Positions 54,346 to 64,000 of a stretch of 64,000 nucleotides of DNA are shown in pieces. Under the pieces are notes generated by a model, which saw only the letters and a list, made by a program, of their open reading frames with translations, was not told the DNA's origin and ran no database searches. This DNA is from Spirometra erinaceieuropaei (lineage: Eukaryota > Platyhelminthes > Cestoda > Diphyllobothriidea > Diphyllobothriidae), in NCBI GenBank assembly GCA_902702965.1, contig CACRXP010000001.1:4712195-4776194 (forward strand), in the 5' to 3' direction. Positions within the stretch are counted from its first letter, which is position 1, and every line of letters starts with the position of its first letter. A program made the position numbers and the translations under genes.

Positions 54346-56229
54346 AATGTTATAGATGAAAACCGACTCCTCTGATTTAACGTTGGCTCTAAATATTGGG
54401 AAGTGATAGCTACGATGCAATATGCTCCTGATATCCGGTTATCCTTAATACCATTGATTTGCCCATAACACAGCAATTTTCAGTAAAGTATCGCCTAAGC
54501 GCATCATTATGCATTTGTCCACAGCACGATAATTACCAGAAGGCGAAGGAAAAGGTATATTCGCTGTTCGAAAAGAGGGACTTAAACACTACGGATGTTC
54601 ATATATTAATACTCCTACTTTATTTATGCCAAATTGTTTGCCAAACTGACTGGTTTTTCCGTCAATTGAGCCAAATATCTATTGCGAGCGCACTGTTCAC
54701 CTAGTCCTAATCGATTGTTTCTAATGATCTTAAACGTCTCATATCACCCAGACCCACCTGGCGTGGGACCTATATTGTTCACAAACAGGGTTTCGTTCAG
54801 ATGATATTCTTGGTCGTATGCGCATGCTATTCACTGGCAGTGATGTTTGCATGAATTTACAGAGACTCCTATGTTACGAGCCATCTTACTCTGTCGCCTC
54901 CTTTGTATAAATGGACTTCAAGTCGATAAGCGTCCGGCGTCCTCTTATGTCTTTTGTAGTGAAACACCGATTTTAGATCGCCCCTCATTGTCGACTTTTT
55001 GTACAGGGTTGAGTTTCACGGCAGCTAACAAGTGGTTCTGCCTGAAGTGTGATATGCACGACAGTTCGACAACTGTTTTCGACAACGTGTGTAGTCTACT
55101 GATGAGCAGGCGATTTGTGCCAATGCCGTCTTTAGGGGAAGCGCTTCTCAGTACAGTATCCTGCCGTAACAAGACCACAATTATCCTTAAATAACCAATA
55201 GGCTTCAACTAGACTCCGCAAAACCCCATTTATGCAATCCACTAAGATAAATCGGAACCAGACGAGTAATTTAGATCAAAGATCAAGCAGATGCCATCAA
55301 ATCTTTTAACTGACAGTGCTCCGTTTATTGACGCTGGCACATGCGTGAGGTAAATGGAAGTCCTGTTTTCACCAAAGCAAATCAGCCACTTTCACTAAAT
55401 TTCTCATAATTTAACTTGCTCTGTAGGAGGGCAATCATTCAGGCTGCATTTCCGTAAGATAATAGGTCCTGTGTGTCTTTAATTGCCAAAGGTAGAACTA
55501 TTTAAGCAATTAATATGTTCTGACGCTCCAAAATCATAATGAAATAGTTACATTTGATTCTTTAAATAGAGCTAAATCCTGGAAGCATATGCAGAAGTAG
55601 ATAACATTAATTGTTGTTTGACGGAAAACACTATTATTTAGCGGCTGTAGGTTGCTGTTTCTGTACGTCTAGAAATCTTGTAAGGATATGTTTTTTCCGA
55701 CCCCATTATTGGCAATTAACTTGCCCGACTCTCCATACGGAGATGGCCAAGTCTCCCAGCCAGTTTATTGCCTCAAAAGCCACGACTTCCAGTGTGTTGT
55801 CATGAATTTAAGCGCGTCACATTTTTTATAATGAGAAGTGTGGTGAAATTTCGTTGAGATGTAGCCACAGAGACGATTTCACGCTTATCCCCTCTCCCTT
55901 CCACCTGTGTACAGTTTAACTCCGTCAGTCACCCAGTGCAGCGACTGGGCGCAGTGGCTGACTAGGTGTGCCACCAGATCCCCATTACGGCAGCAGTTAT
56001 GGGCTCAGGCAGGCTTTGTATGGCCAGATGGACACGCTGTGACCCCGTTTGGCCACCATTTGACCCGTCATATCACCACAATTGCCCGTTACGAGTACAC
56101 ACTAAGATACCCAGTAGTAGCAGCCAAATATAGTTTTAGATATTTAAACGGCTACTTATACAGTTTAAGTAGGCTGTATTAGTCGTTAATTCATGGTGTC
56201 TGGCGTAGACGCTGAAATAAGTTCTAGTT
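54346..56229. other. Unassigned stretch
   Basis: Frames at 54847-55194 and 55907-56182 lack recognised motifs. Nothing supported. Confidence 0.4.
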
Positions 56230-56330
56230 CTGTAGTGTTGGTTATGACGATGATGATGGTGCTGGTGGTGGTACTGGTGGTGGTGATGGTGGTGGTGGCG
56301 GCGGCGGCGACGACGGTGGTGCTGGATGCT
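56230..56330 (+). repeat. (GTG/GGT)n and (GCG)n microsatellite
   Basis: Purine-and-T triplet run TGGTGGTGGTGATGGTGG merging into GGCGGCGGCGACGACGG. The valine-rich frame over it is a by-product. Confidence 0.85.
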
Positions 56331-57084
56331 ATAATTATGGACGAGAATGATAGCCGGGTTCAGTCAGTAGACCCGCCTTACACAAATGACTGTCCACCAC
56401 TATTGTGTAAAACCCATTTCGTCACAGTGAATTTGCGTGGACACATCTAGTAGGGGAGCTTTTTGGATTTCTCTACTAATCCATCGGCTGCTTTGAAAAG
56501 AGACAAATTACTCAGGATGCGAGTAGGCTGCGCGGTCAGTGCACTACGCATCAGTCATATGATTCACTAGCAGGATACACGGAGTATGGGGACACCGACG
56601 CCTATGTGCATCACATAACATAGGAAGATCGTCAAGTAAATAATGGGGAAGAACTAATACAGCAAACCAGTCTCCGGAGAGTTAAAACGCATGACATCCA
56701 TGGCAACACAACTGCACAAAGCAATGCACAAATGAGGCAAATCAGGTTCGAGTCCAACACACAAGACAGATTCAGAAACCGATCAGTTTCGAAGATCTAA
56801 AGAGAAACTGCACCAACCACTTGCAGGGAAAAAATTTCCGCATTCAAAGCCGGACGTTTGGGGAGTTGACCTTCAAAAGGCAACGGCTACTGCCTAGTGT
56901 GAACATAGTTCTGTTAATTTTGGTTAGACGGGTGTGAAGTGCAAAAAGGGTGGGACTAAAGACTTCGATGAAATGGCACAGCGAGGTAAATATTATTTGG
57001 GCGCACAGATGAACGAAAACGTCTTTTGCATAGCTCCCTGCGCGACAGAGAATGGGTCGTACTGTAAGAGACAAACCTACTAGT
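56331..57084. other. Unassigned stretch
   Basis: No supported feature. Confidence 0.4.
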
Positions 57085-57266
57085 TGGGCACAGCGAGTAG
57101 GCTATCCAGGAAACGAAAATAGCAGTATCCCCACAGTTACAAACTAGTAAATAAGAACAAAGTCGTCAGCAGGTAAACGTGCACGTGCGTGTTCTTTGTC
57201 TTATTCAAAGTTGTGTCAAAGCGTATTGTAACTGATTAAAACAAAACAGATTTAAATGTCACTACA
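57085..57266 (-). repeat. 3' LTR
   Basis: Minus-strand start TGTAGTGACATTTAAATC, directly after the polypurine tract; end near GTGCCCA. Pairs with 58506-58686. Confidence 0.75.
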
Positions 57267-57333
57267 ATATTCCCCCTCCTAGGAGAACGGAGTTCAAAAA
57301 AATTATTGTTAATAGAAGGAAAATGTGGGAGTG

Positions 57334-57789
57334 TTATGCATATTGTACAAGTTGGTAACGGTCGGGAAAACGGACATGACGACCGCTGCGCGTAAGGGGA
57401 GGAGTCTGTGGGATAAGAGAAGACGCGGGGTTATTGGGCGTAAATGGAGTCTGGGAAATAGCAAGTGGCAATGTGCCAAGTGGAGGTTGTTCGGTTGGAG
57501 AAGTTGGAAGAGGCTCGGTATAAGCCGCCTTCAAGCGATCGATTGAGACCACGTCGGTGCGGCCTCCACGGTCAATTGTAAAGTGCTTGTCCTTGCGCGA
57601 TAGTACTCGAAAGGGGCCGTCATAGGGCTGTTGTAGTGGCCGGCGAACGCTATCTACGCGGACAAATACAAAAGAACATTTTAGTAAGTTCGGGTCGACG
57701 TACGACTTACTTGTTGAAGGACGTGGAGGAGTGGCTCGAAGATGAGTCATGGCTTGGCGCAATCTTTGCACATAACCGCTGGGATCCAA
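57334..57789 (-). pseudogene. Integrase C-terminal domain and tail (frameshifted)
   Basis: DPSGYVQRLRQAMTHLRATP, then CSFVFVRVDSVRRPLQQPYD and GPFRVLSRKDKHFTIDRGGR with VVSIDRLKAAY. This is the GPY/F-type C-terminal domain of Ty3/gypsy integrases (here YDGPFRVL), followed by a proline-rich tail. It continues the frame-shifted integrase at 57747-58511. Confidence 0.82.
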
Positions 57790-58511
57790 GTCGGTTGAGC
57801 TTTGAGAGTACCCGAAAAATCACCTGGAATCCGTAGGGTAGTACCGTAGACAAGTTCGGCAGCGGAACACTCCAAGACGGGCTTGAGTGCGGCACGGATA
57901 CCTAGCATGACCAAAGGCAGATGCTCGCTCCAACGGGAAGGGTTGTCATGAGCTCGGAGCGAGGCTTTGAGTTGCCGGTGGAAACGCTCGACTAAACCGT
58001 TGGATGAGGGGTGGTATGCTGTTGTGCGTATGCGAGAACATCCGAGGAGGTTTGTAAGGCTCTTAAAAAGTCTAGACTCGAATTGTTGACCTCGATCGGT
58101 GGTAATTGTTGAGGGGACGCCATAATGAGAGATCCAGTGTTCCAAAAAACCATGAGCAGCGGAATCAGCAGTTATGTTAGGTATGGGAGTTGCAATGGGC
58201 CAACGAGTAAATCGGTCAATCGCAGTAAGTAAGTAGTTGCAACCACGAGCTGTTGGAAAGGGACCTACCAGATCGATATGAACATGTGAAAAACGTGCGT
58301 CGGGTGCGAGAAAAGTGCCAATGGGGGCTTTGTTGTGCCGTCCGACTTTGGCCTTCTGACAGGCCAAACATGAACGGGTCCACTGGCGGATATCAGTGTT
58401 CATGCTTGACCATACGAACCGCTCGTTGACTAGGCGCTGGGTAGTGCGGATGCCAGGGTGAGCTAGATTGTGCAACGCGGCAAAAGCATCTCGTCTCATC
58501 TCGTTTGGCAC
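57747..58511 (-). CDS. Retroelement integrase (Ty3/gypsy type), N-terminally truncated ORF
   Basis: Residues 14 and 18 (His) with 48 and 51 (Cys) form the HHCC zinc-binding domain. The catalytic core has D80 (HIDLVGPF), D139 (ITTDRGQQF) and E175 (NGLVERFHRQ), a perfect D-x58-D-x35-E triad. The core ends near WSEHLPLVML and ECSAAELVYGTTLR, which are typical of gypsy integrases. The open frame starts abruptly at the 5' LTR edge, so the native upstream polyprotein is lost and no real start codon exists. A frameshift near 57770 separates it from its C-terminal tail. The catalytic residues are intact, but the element cannot make the rest of Pol itself. Confidence 0.88.
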   Translation of the reverse strand: MPNEMRRDAFAALHNLAHPGIRTTQRLVNERFVWSSMNTDIRQWTRSCLACQKAKVGRHNKAPIGTFLAPDARFSHVHIDLVGPFPTARGCNYLLTAIDRFTRWPIATPIPNITADSAAHGFLEHWISHYGVPSTITTDRGQQFESRLFKSLTNLLGCSRIRTTAYHPSSNGLVERFHRQLKASLRAHDNPSRWSEHLPLVMLGIRAALKPVLECSAAELVYGTTLRIPGDFSGTLKAQPTWIPAVMCKDCAKP

Positions 58512-58686
58512 TACGAGTAGGCTATCCAGGAAACGAAAATAGCAATATCCCCACAGTTACAAACTAGTAAATAAGAACAAAGTCGTCAGCAGGTAAACGT
58601 GCACGTGCGTGTTACTTGTCTTATTCAAAGTTGTGTCAAAGCGTATTGCAACTGATTAAAACAAAACAGATTTAAATGTCACTGCA
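58506..58686 (-). repeat. 5' LTR
   Basis: Minus-strand start TGCAGTGACATTTAAATC, end near GTGCCA. It differs from the 3' LTR at only a few positions by eye. No tRNA primer site follows it. Confidence 0.75.
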
Positions 58687-59612
58687 GTACAATGGTCCCC
58701 TGCGTTACATTTGTGTATCGGGGTACTTTTTTGCTGAGTTCTGCTCGTCGGTACTTAAAGGTTTAGCATTTTGTATGTACAAAGCGCACTGCGCTGTTGC
58801 TGCTCTTTTTGCCCATGACGACTTATTTCTGTCGGGTCATGTAAGGAAGGAGAGAAGTAACTGCAATTGGCTTTTGAAACATACCTGTGCTACCAAGTGT
58901 ACGGATGGCAGATGCAGGACAACGGTTACCCTGTAATCTGTAGAACAGGTCTCATTTCGTCAAAGGCGTTCAAAGAGCCTCACAGTGATAATGGCAAAAA
59001 AGAAGGCGGTTGACGATCATTTTGATCAGTCTGCGGCCAGTGTTCTTTGCGTAACATTAAGTTGGACCCCTTGAAGCGGGTCAAGCCTACGTCCATAGCT
59101 GGTGCGTGCAGGTGACTGTTTCTTCCATTTTTCAAAATAGACTCCGTCGGAAGTCCCGGATCTCAGATAAATACAACTTCGTGCCTACTGTGGAGTTCAG
59201 GCTTGTATGCTGACTCTGACAATGGAAGTGGGAGTTGACTAATTTTTGCTCTTATTGCCGCGGTGAGGAACCCCTTTTTAGTTAAAAAATGGCTTAACAA
59301 CACGCCTGGCCCATTCGCTCGTCATTCGGCGCCAGACAAAGACTTTTAAAAAGGTTTTAGACATGTGCGATTAGACAGTTTTTTGCAGAAAAAAGTACGT
59401 TTAGCTGCACAACAAAACGGAAGTCTATAAAAACAAAAACTTCATGGGCGTCAACCAAGCGGGACACCAACAACGAAAATGAAGATAAAATAAAATCATG
59501 GATGATTTGCCCAAAATAATATAAATCCAATAAAAATGGCCATTTCAATGTATTTAGCAGTATTCAGTGAAGTTGGTCCCCAAGGCTTGCACGCTGTTTC
59601 AATGTACACTTT
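58687..59612. other. Unassigned stretch
   Basis: No supported feature. Confidence 0.4.
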
Positions 59613-60602
59613 TAGTAGTAGGCTAACTCATGAAAGGTCAACCGAAATGCCGAAATGTGCTATTGTTTCGAAAAGATTAATTAAGTAGGGTTGTAAAGCT
59701 AGTCAGCCTGCAACATAGTTCTATAATATTTCAGCTACCACAGGATGCCGGCTTTCGAATGAAATTTCTTCCGGCTGCATTGAAAACCACACTCCGTAAA
59801 AAATGATTACTTATGTAGCATAAGATTTTCTCATTGATTTTCGATGTCCCTAAAAGACCAGTTGTATTTCATGGAAAACATGCATAAAAAATTCATTCTT
59901 TCGATTGTTTAGTAGATCATTACATCTTCTTCCAGTCCTTTACTCGAAGGAAGGATAGAATTCGGTTTTCAGAGACGTTTCCAATTCCTGAATAATTTTG
60001 AACCCGCTCTACTGTCACACTTGGATTCGGGGTTTCCAAACTACAAGCCGTATCTTTTCTGCGTGCGGAAAATCGCGCATTTCTCTACGGTAATAAAGGG
60101 AGATCATATAAGGTTTATAAAATTTAGCAGTTGATTTGAGCCATACTGGTAACTGTACAAGCCACATTTGTAAATGCAGAGACATGACGATTTATGAACG
60201 ACCAGTTCATGTTATTTAAAAGTCCCACAATAATAAACTTCTTAATACCGAATTATGTTTCTTCTTCGTGTATAAAATTAGAAGGAGACGTAATTATCTA
60301 CTGAATGAGGAAAGGGATGAATATTTTTATGCATGTTTTCCAGGATATACAATTGAACCTTTAAGGTCATCGAAAATCAATAAGAAAAATTCATGCTACA
60401 TAAGAAGTCATTTTTGGCAGAGTATACTTTTGCATACAGACAGGAGGAAGTTCATTCAAAAGAAGGAATCCTGAAGTAACTAAAATATCCTAAAATTATG
60501 TTGCGGGCCGATAAGTTTTGCAACCCTACTAAATTAATCTTTTCAAAAGGAAAACGCATTTCGGAATTTCGGTTGACAGTTCATGAGTTAGCCCACCTAC
60601 TG
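59613..60602 (+). mobile_element. Full-length TIR element (Tc1/mariner-like MITE), about 990 bp
   Basis: The left end TAGTAGTAGGCTAACTCAT and the right end (inverted CAGTAGGTGGGCTAACT) are complementary. The right end is followed by TA. Arms share the CCGGCTTTCGAATGAA, TTCCGGCTGCAT and ATTGATTTTCGATG blocks with the 21209 and 17673 copies. The arms differ from each other more than in the 27371 copy, so this is an older insertion. No transposase. Confidence 0.82.
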
Positions 60603-61044
60603 TAGGTGCGTCGTTCATTCAGATTTCCGATGTTCGTTATTTCAGCAATAGGCCACTTCCGGTTTTGAGTATTGGCTTGTTACATGAAAAGGCGAGGAAA
60701 ATGTTCAAAACTACTTGCTTTAAATAAACTTGGAAATTTGCAATAATTATCGCCTCTGCATGGTACTTCTGTGCTGATTTAGGCCACAATTCGTGCGCCG
60801 CTTATTAAGCCCCTTCTGCCGTAATAGTTTACGTCAGTGCCACCTAAGCCTGATCGTTTACACCATCAAATGTGCTTCGTCAGAATGAACATCCACCTAC
60901 TAATTATAACTTCTGAAAATAAACCTGCCCTTCAAGCACAAAATATTACCAACGAGGGAAGTGGATAGACGTAGATCCAATTGCTCTTTCCTATACCAGC
61001 ACCAACTTACACTGCCTCAACTACCGGTGATGATCCACATTACA
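60603..61044. other. Unassigned stretch
   Basis: No supported feature. Confidence 0.4.
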
Positions 61045-61120
61045 TCTGGTGGATTCTAGATGTATTACTTGGGAAATCCTGCTTGACCCGTCAGCTTAAT
61101 GTATCAGATTTAAGAAGTCA
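61045..61120 (+). mobile_element. SINE-2 5' segment fragment
   Basis: TCTGGTGGATTCTAGATGTA, then GGGAAATCCTGCTTGACCCG and TTAATGTATCAGATTT match, in inverted sense, the 5' extension of the SINE-2 copy at 31140-31430. No tRNA-like head follows. Confidence 0.55.
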
Positions 61121-61251
61121 AGTCCGACAAAAGTACACTTTCGATTATTCATCACCAGGCCTGCACATTTATATAAGGGAGGGTAGAATAGCAAAAGTTA
61201 AACATCCAATAAAAGACAATGTGGGGAAGGGGATTGAAGGGCGTTCAGAGC

Positions 61252-62460
61252 TCAGTGGTCAGATTTTAGCTCTGTCTGGGGTTTAGGGAGGGAGGGGGGA
61301 GGGAAAGGTGTCTGGCGATCAACTGTCCGTGTTTCGTCGCTGTACCGCGACGTGGCGGGCGTGAACACGTATGCTGGGTTTGGCTTTGTCCAGGAGAGCC
61401 TCAACGCCTGTACAAACGCTTTGTGCGAGCACAGGGCTGGCTTGGCTAACCGTATGGCCACTGCTTCTGCCGTCCCAAGTTTTCGCTGACGCAGGAATTT
61501 TGAGTGTCTCGCCGGCACTTTATAGATGACTCGGAATGCTTGGCTGACGCCTACTCAGTGGCTGCTCTCAAATAAGTGAGCCACAATTGCGCTAGAGATG
61601 GGCTTTTCCCCACCTTGATTTAGCCAGAGAGGATAGTGATCTTGCATCCACTTAGATATACGCCTAGTTGTTCGACCAATATAACCTGCCCCACGGGACC
61701 AAGTGAAGACGTAGATGCACATTGAAGAGGTCTGAAAAGGCAGTCTATCCTTACCTTCAAGACGAAGAAACGGAGTGCTTGTGGATACCAATCTTATCCT
61801 TGCGGCTGGGTAACTCCGCGCGATAGCAGAGTTTGAGTGAGGATGTAGGAGTTCGCTCGCCGGATTTCCTCGAAATGGCAGTATGAGAAATAATTCCTTC
61901 TTCTCAGCCGTCAGCACATCAGATTTTGGAGGTCGTTCTTCCATATATTTGTTGATAAACTTTTTATGGTAGCCGCTTTCTTTCAGAGTGTTCAGTATAA
62001 TGGCGAGTTTCTTCTCAAGCCTATCTGGAATGCATATTTTCTAGCTCGGTTGGTGATGCAGCGGAACAAGCTTCGTTTCTCGCCTAGCGGGACAAAACTG
62101 TAGAGATTTGTGTTTTGCCTGTCCATGCTTTCCTGATAAATACGCTTCTACTAATTTTTTCCATCCGGCATGCGATTAAGTAGGACATCCAGGAAGGGGA
62201 GACACTCTCCGTTCTCTTTTTCCAAGATGAAGGTTAGCGTTGGATGAGTCTGATTCACTTTACAAAGGAGGGTGTTCAAATCAAGATTTTCATCCGCTAT
62301 TGCGAAAATGTCATCAACATATAGAGCGTAGGGATAAAGGTAATTTATAATTGGGCAGAGCTGGGTTTTCTCTAGTTTTCCCATGAAGACAACAGCTAAT
62401 AGCAGTCCGAGGGATGATCCCATCGTAACGCCATCGATTTAGAGGTAAAATTGACTATCT
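61252..62460 (-). mobile_element. Penelope-like element of a separate lineage (RT core fragment plus GIY-YIG)
   Basis: Minus-strand 62423-62151 encodes RT motif B (MGSSLGLLLA), the catalytic ALYVDDIFAI, and LPFLDVLLNR. After frameshifts, 61944-61555 encodes an RT-GIY linker and the endonuclease (YVFTWSRGAGYIGRTTRRIS, DHYPLWLNQGGEKPISSAIV, AHLFESSH). A last piece at 61518-61252 may be the C-terminus (FLRQRKLGTAEAVAIRLAKP). The TWSRGAGYIGRTTR form of the GIY motif and the PLWL/SSAIVAHL block differ from all other copies here. I found no hammerhead at its 3' end. Inactive through frameshifts. Confidence 0.85.
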
Positions 62461-62567
62461 GATCTGAATTAAAAATCAGCGTGTAGCCAAAGATCAAGTC
62501 CTTCAGGTCTCCGACCGGCATTCCGACTGTATCAGGTTTTTTTGATCCCGGCGTTGCAGTTGGCTGG
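62461..62567 (-). pseudogene. Upstream RT traces of the PLE at 61252
   Basis: On the minus strand, sequence upstream of MGSSLG reads as broken RT-like sequence without a clean motif. The left limit of the element is not clear. Confidence 0.3.
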
Positions 62568-62770
62568 GCGGGTAAACTTGACTCAAATGTAATTAAACTC
62601 GTGCCAACCGGTGGGGCCTCTTAGCTCAGGTGGCTAGGGCGTCGGCTGTACTTAAACTTTCCCCTTGCTGTCGTGGGTTCGAATCCTACCGTGTCGCCGT
62701 GTTCTTGACAGTTGGGTTAAAATGAATTATTTGTAATCTGCCATAACACCTGTGAATCAATCAATTTAGT
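62568..62770 (+). mobile_element. SINE-2, fourth copy
   Basis: GGCTGGGCGGGTAAACTTGA leads to a tRNA-like head at 62613-62698, with A box TAGCTCAGGTGG, a long variable region and box B GGTTCGAATCC. The tail GACAGTTGGGTTAAAATGAA follows, then GTAATCTGCCATAACACC. The acceptor stem is partly mispaired. Confidence 0.75.
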
Positions 62771-64000
62771 TTGTGTCGGAGCCAGACGCCTAAACCTCTT
62801 GGCGGTGACTCTGTGGTGTGCTAATGCAGCTCCTAACTAATTAATCCCATCAGACCTCTATCATTTACACCAAATGTTGGCAGATTACGCAAAAATCCAT
62901 AATGCTACGTTTGTTTGTAACGCATAATCAGAACTCAGATCAGTTGGGCAGAGAGCTACGTCGATGCCTCTACAGACAAGGCTCAAGAAAGGCAATAATC
63001 AGTGACGCAGATGCAAGGAGTACCATGGCACCGGCATTCACGTACATGTAAAACGTTCGAATTCCCGACCTCATCTGACCGTCAGGGTTCTGACAGTTCC
63101 TAAACGGAGTTCAAGGTTATTTTTCTAATTATGAATTACAATGTCAGTGGAAACGGATTTTGCCTTTTACAATGTAAATTAAGGGTTTGCATAAGTCATA
63201 TTTTAAAAGTCAATTATCCAAACAACTCAGATGCTTGAACTAGTCGGCGTAACAAAGACAACATGAATTCTGCATGAGTTTAAAATATGAAACACTTTTG
63301 TTGGAGAGAAAATTCGTCCTCATACGGGGAGCGAATAATAGTAGAGCTTCGGGACAATGTTAAGGAGGAAAACTGACGCAATCTATCAAAACGCGTACGT
63401 TTCTGCATCCTGAAACGGGTCCAGTACCCTTAAATATAGTCGTTTTATGCCTTACGTATTTAAATCCCCCCTCCCCAAAAATTGATGTAAAGTGATGTGC
63501 GGCATGTAGCTAACCGACGATACCGTCTAAAATAGTGATTTACAGAAATACTATCCGCAGAGTTAGACTCAGATGACCCGTTGTCGACAGCTTCTGTGCC
63601 CGCGAACTGGAAATCTCTAGATGTGTTCACTTCATTCAGTTGACAGCTTTGTGAGGGGACCTGCCGGCAAACACATGATGCTTTGAACTCTGCAGGGCCT
63701 CACTTCCCTTCAGCTTTTCGTGTAATATAAAACTGGTTGGAACCTGATTTATTGTTGATTTTGGCGCTTTTCTATCCTATCAGCAATCTGCGGCAGCGAA
63801 TGAGAGGAAATGAAGGTTACAGGATTTGGGCTGTAATCTATCTCCCTGATGAACGTGGTCTGCATTCACTCTCTGAGGAAGGGCTTCTAGCCAGTCTAAG
63901 AACCGATGCCTATGAATTCGTCAAAGGTTAATCAGAAACGGGAGGACACAGAAAAGATGTCTTGAACAGAGAGGGATTCTGGTGTCAGATACTGGGTCGG
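62771..64000. other. Unassigned stretch to window end
   Basis: A box-B-like GTTCGAATTCCCG occurs near 63056 without a partner A box. No gene supported. Confidence 0.4.

Larger units (their letters stand above)
57085..58686 (-). mobile_element. Ty3/gypsy-type LTR element reduced to LTR-integrase-LTR
   Basis: Two direct repeats of about 180 bp (57085-57266 and 58506-58686) start TG and end CA when read on the minus strand and are nearly identical. A purine-rich tract AGGAGGGGGAATAT (57280-57267) sits directly against the 3' LTR, as a polypurine tract should. Between the LTRs lies only integrase and its C-terminal tail. Gag, protease, RT and RNase H, and the primer binding site after the 5' LTR, are missing. 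Integrase sequence begins right after the 5' LTR end, at VPNEMRRDAF. The LTR similarity suggests that insertion and deletion are not old. No target-site duplication is apparent. Confidence 0.85.

Overview
This window is eukaryotic, repeat-dense and gene-poor. It most likely comes from a parasitic flatworm, probably a diphyllobothriid-type tapeworm. That is an inference from four things: many Penelope-like elements (PLEs) carrying hammerhead ribozymes, a tRNA-derived SINE fused to a hammerhead as in schistosome Sm-alpha, degenerate TTAGGG-like tracts, and intronless orphan 7TM receptors with no operon structure. There are no bacterial features. A 195-base assembly gap lies at 23558-23752. All calls were made by eye; no database search was run.

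The only intact, convincing protein-coding genes are two 347-residue seven-transmembrane receptor genes: 33283-34326 on the minus strand and 48104-49147 on the plus strand. They differ at 29 residues and share about 250 bp of upstream sequence, so they form an inverted segmental duplication about 14 kb apart. A third, broken copy lies at about 7700-8746 on the minus strand.

Most other recognisable DNA is mobile. There are about ten PLE fragments, with reverse transcriptase and/or GIY-YIG endonuclease remnants, at 5885, 9487, 16745, 21920, 25040, 28690, 39942, 44470, 45480 and 61252. There is also a Ty3/gypsy-type LTR deletion derivative holding almost only integrase (57085-58686) and a decayed integrase at 5235-5890. 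Five copies of a roughly 990-bp TIR element with TA-flanked CAGT ends (Tc1/mariner-like MITE) lie at 13793, 17673, 21209, 27371 and 59613, and a decayed candidate at 53420. Two LINE 3' ends lie at 41776 and 50285. There are two tRNA-derived SINE families: SINE-1 with a hammerhead, and SINE-2 with a long-variable-arm tRNA-like head. A short unclassified dispersed repeat occurs three times. Several insertions are nested and keep target-site duplications.

The most interesting theme is hammerhead ribozymes. At least four independent sequence families (two PLE 3'-end types, a third PLE at 39942, and SINE-1) share the CUGANGA...GAA core. All have one extra nucleotide between A9 and stem II, and a stem III made of a short self-complementary sequence: ACGU, AGCU, AAUU, AUGGCCAU or AUGAUCAU. 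The stem III sequence changes between families but stays palindromic, which is the pattern expected of ribozymes that work as dimers. A 374-bp direct repeat at the window start carries a related, degenerate motif. Two PLE copies (28690-29990 and 45480-46740) share exactly the same inverted-repeat architecture and internal junction, which suggests a non-autonomous, ribozyme-ended derivative that spreads as a unit.

Long stretches between these elements show no gene I can support and are listed as unassigned.
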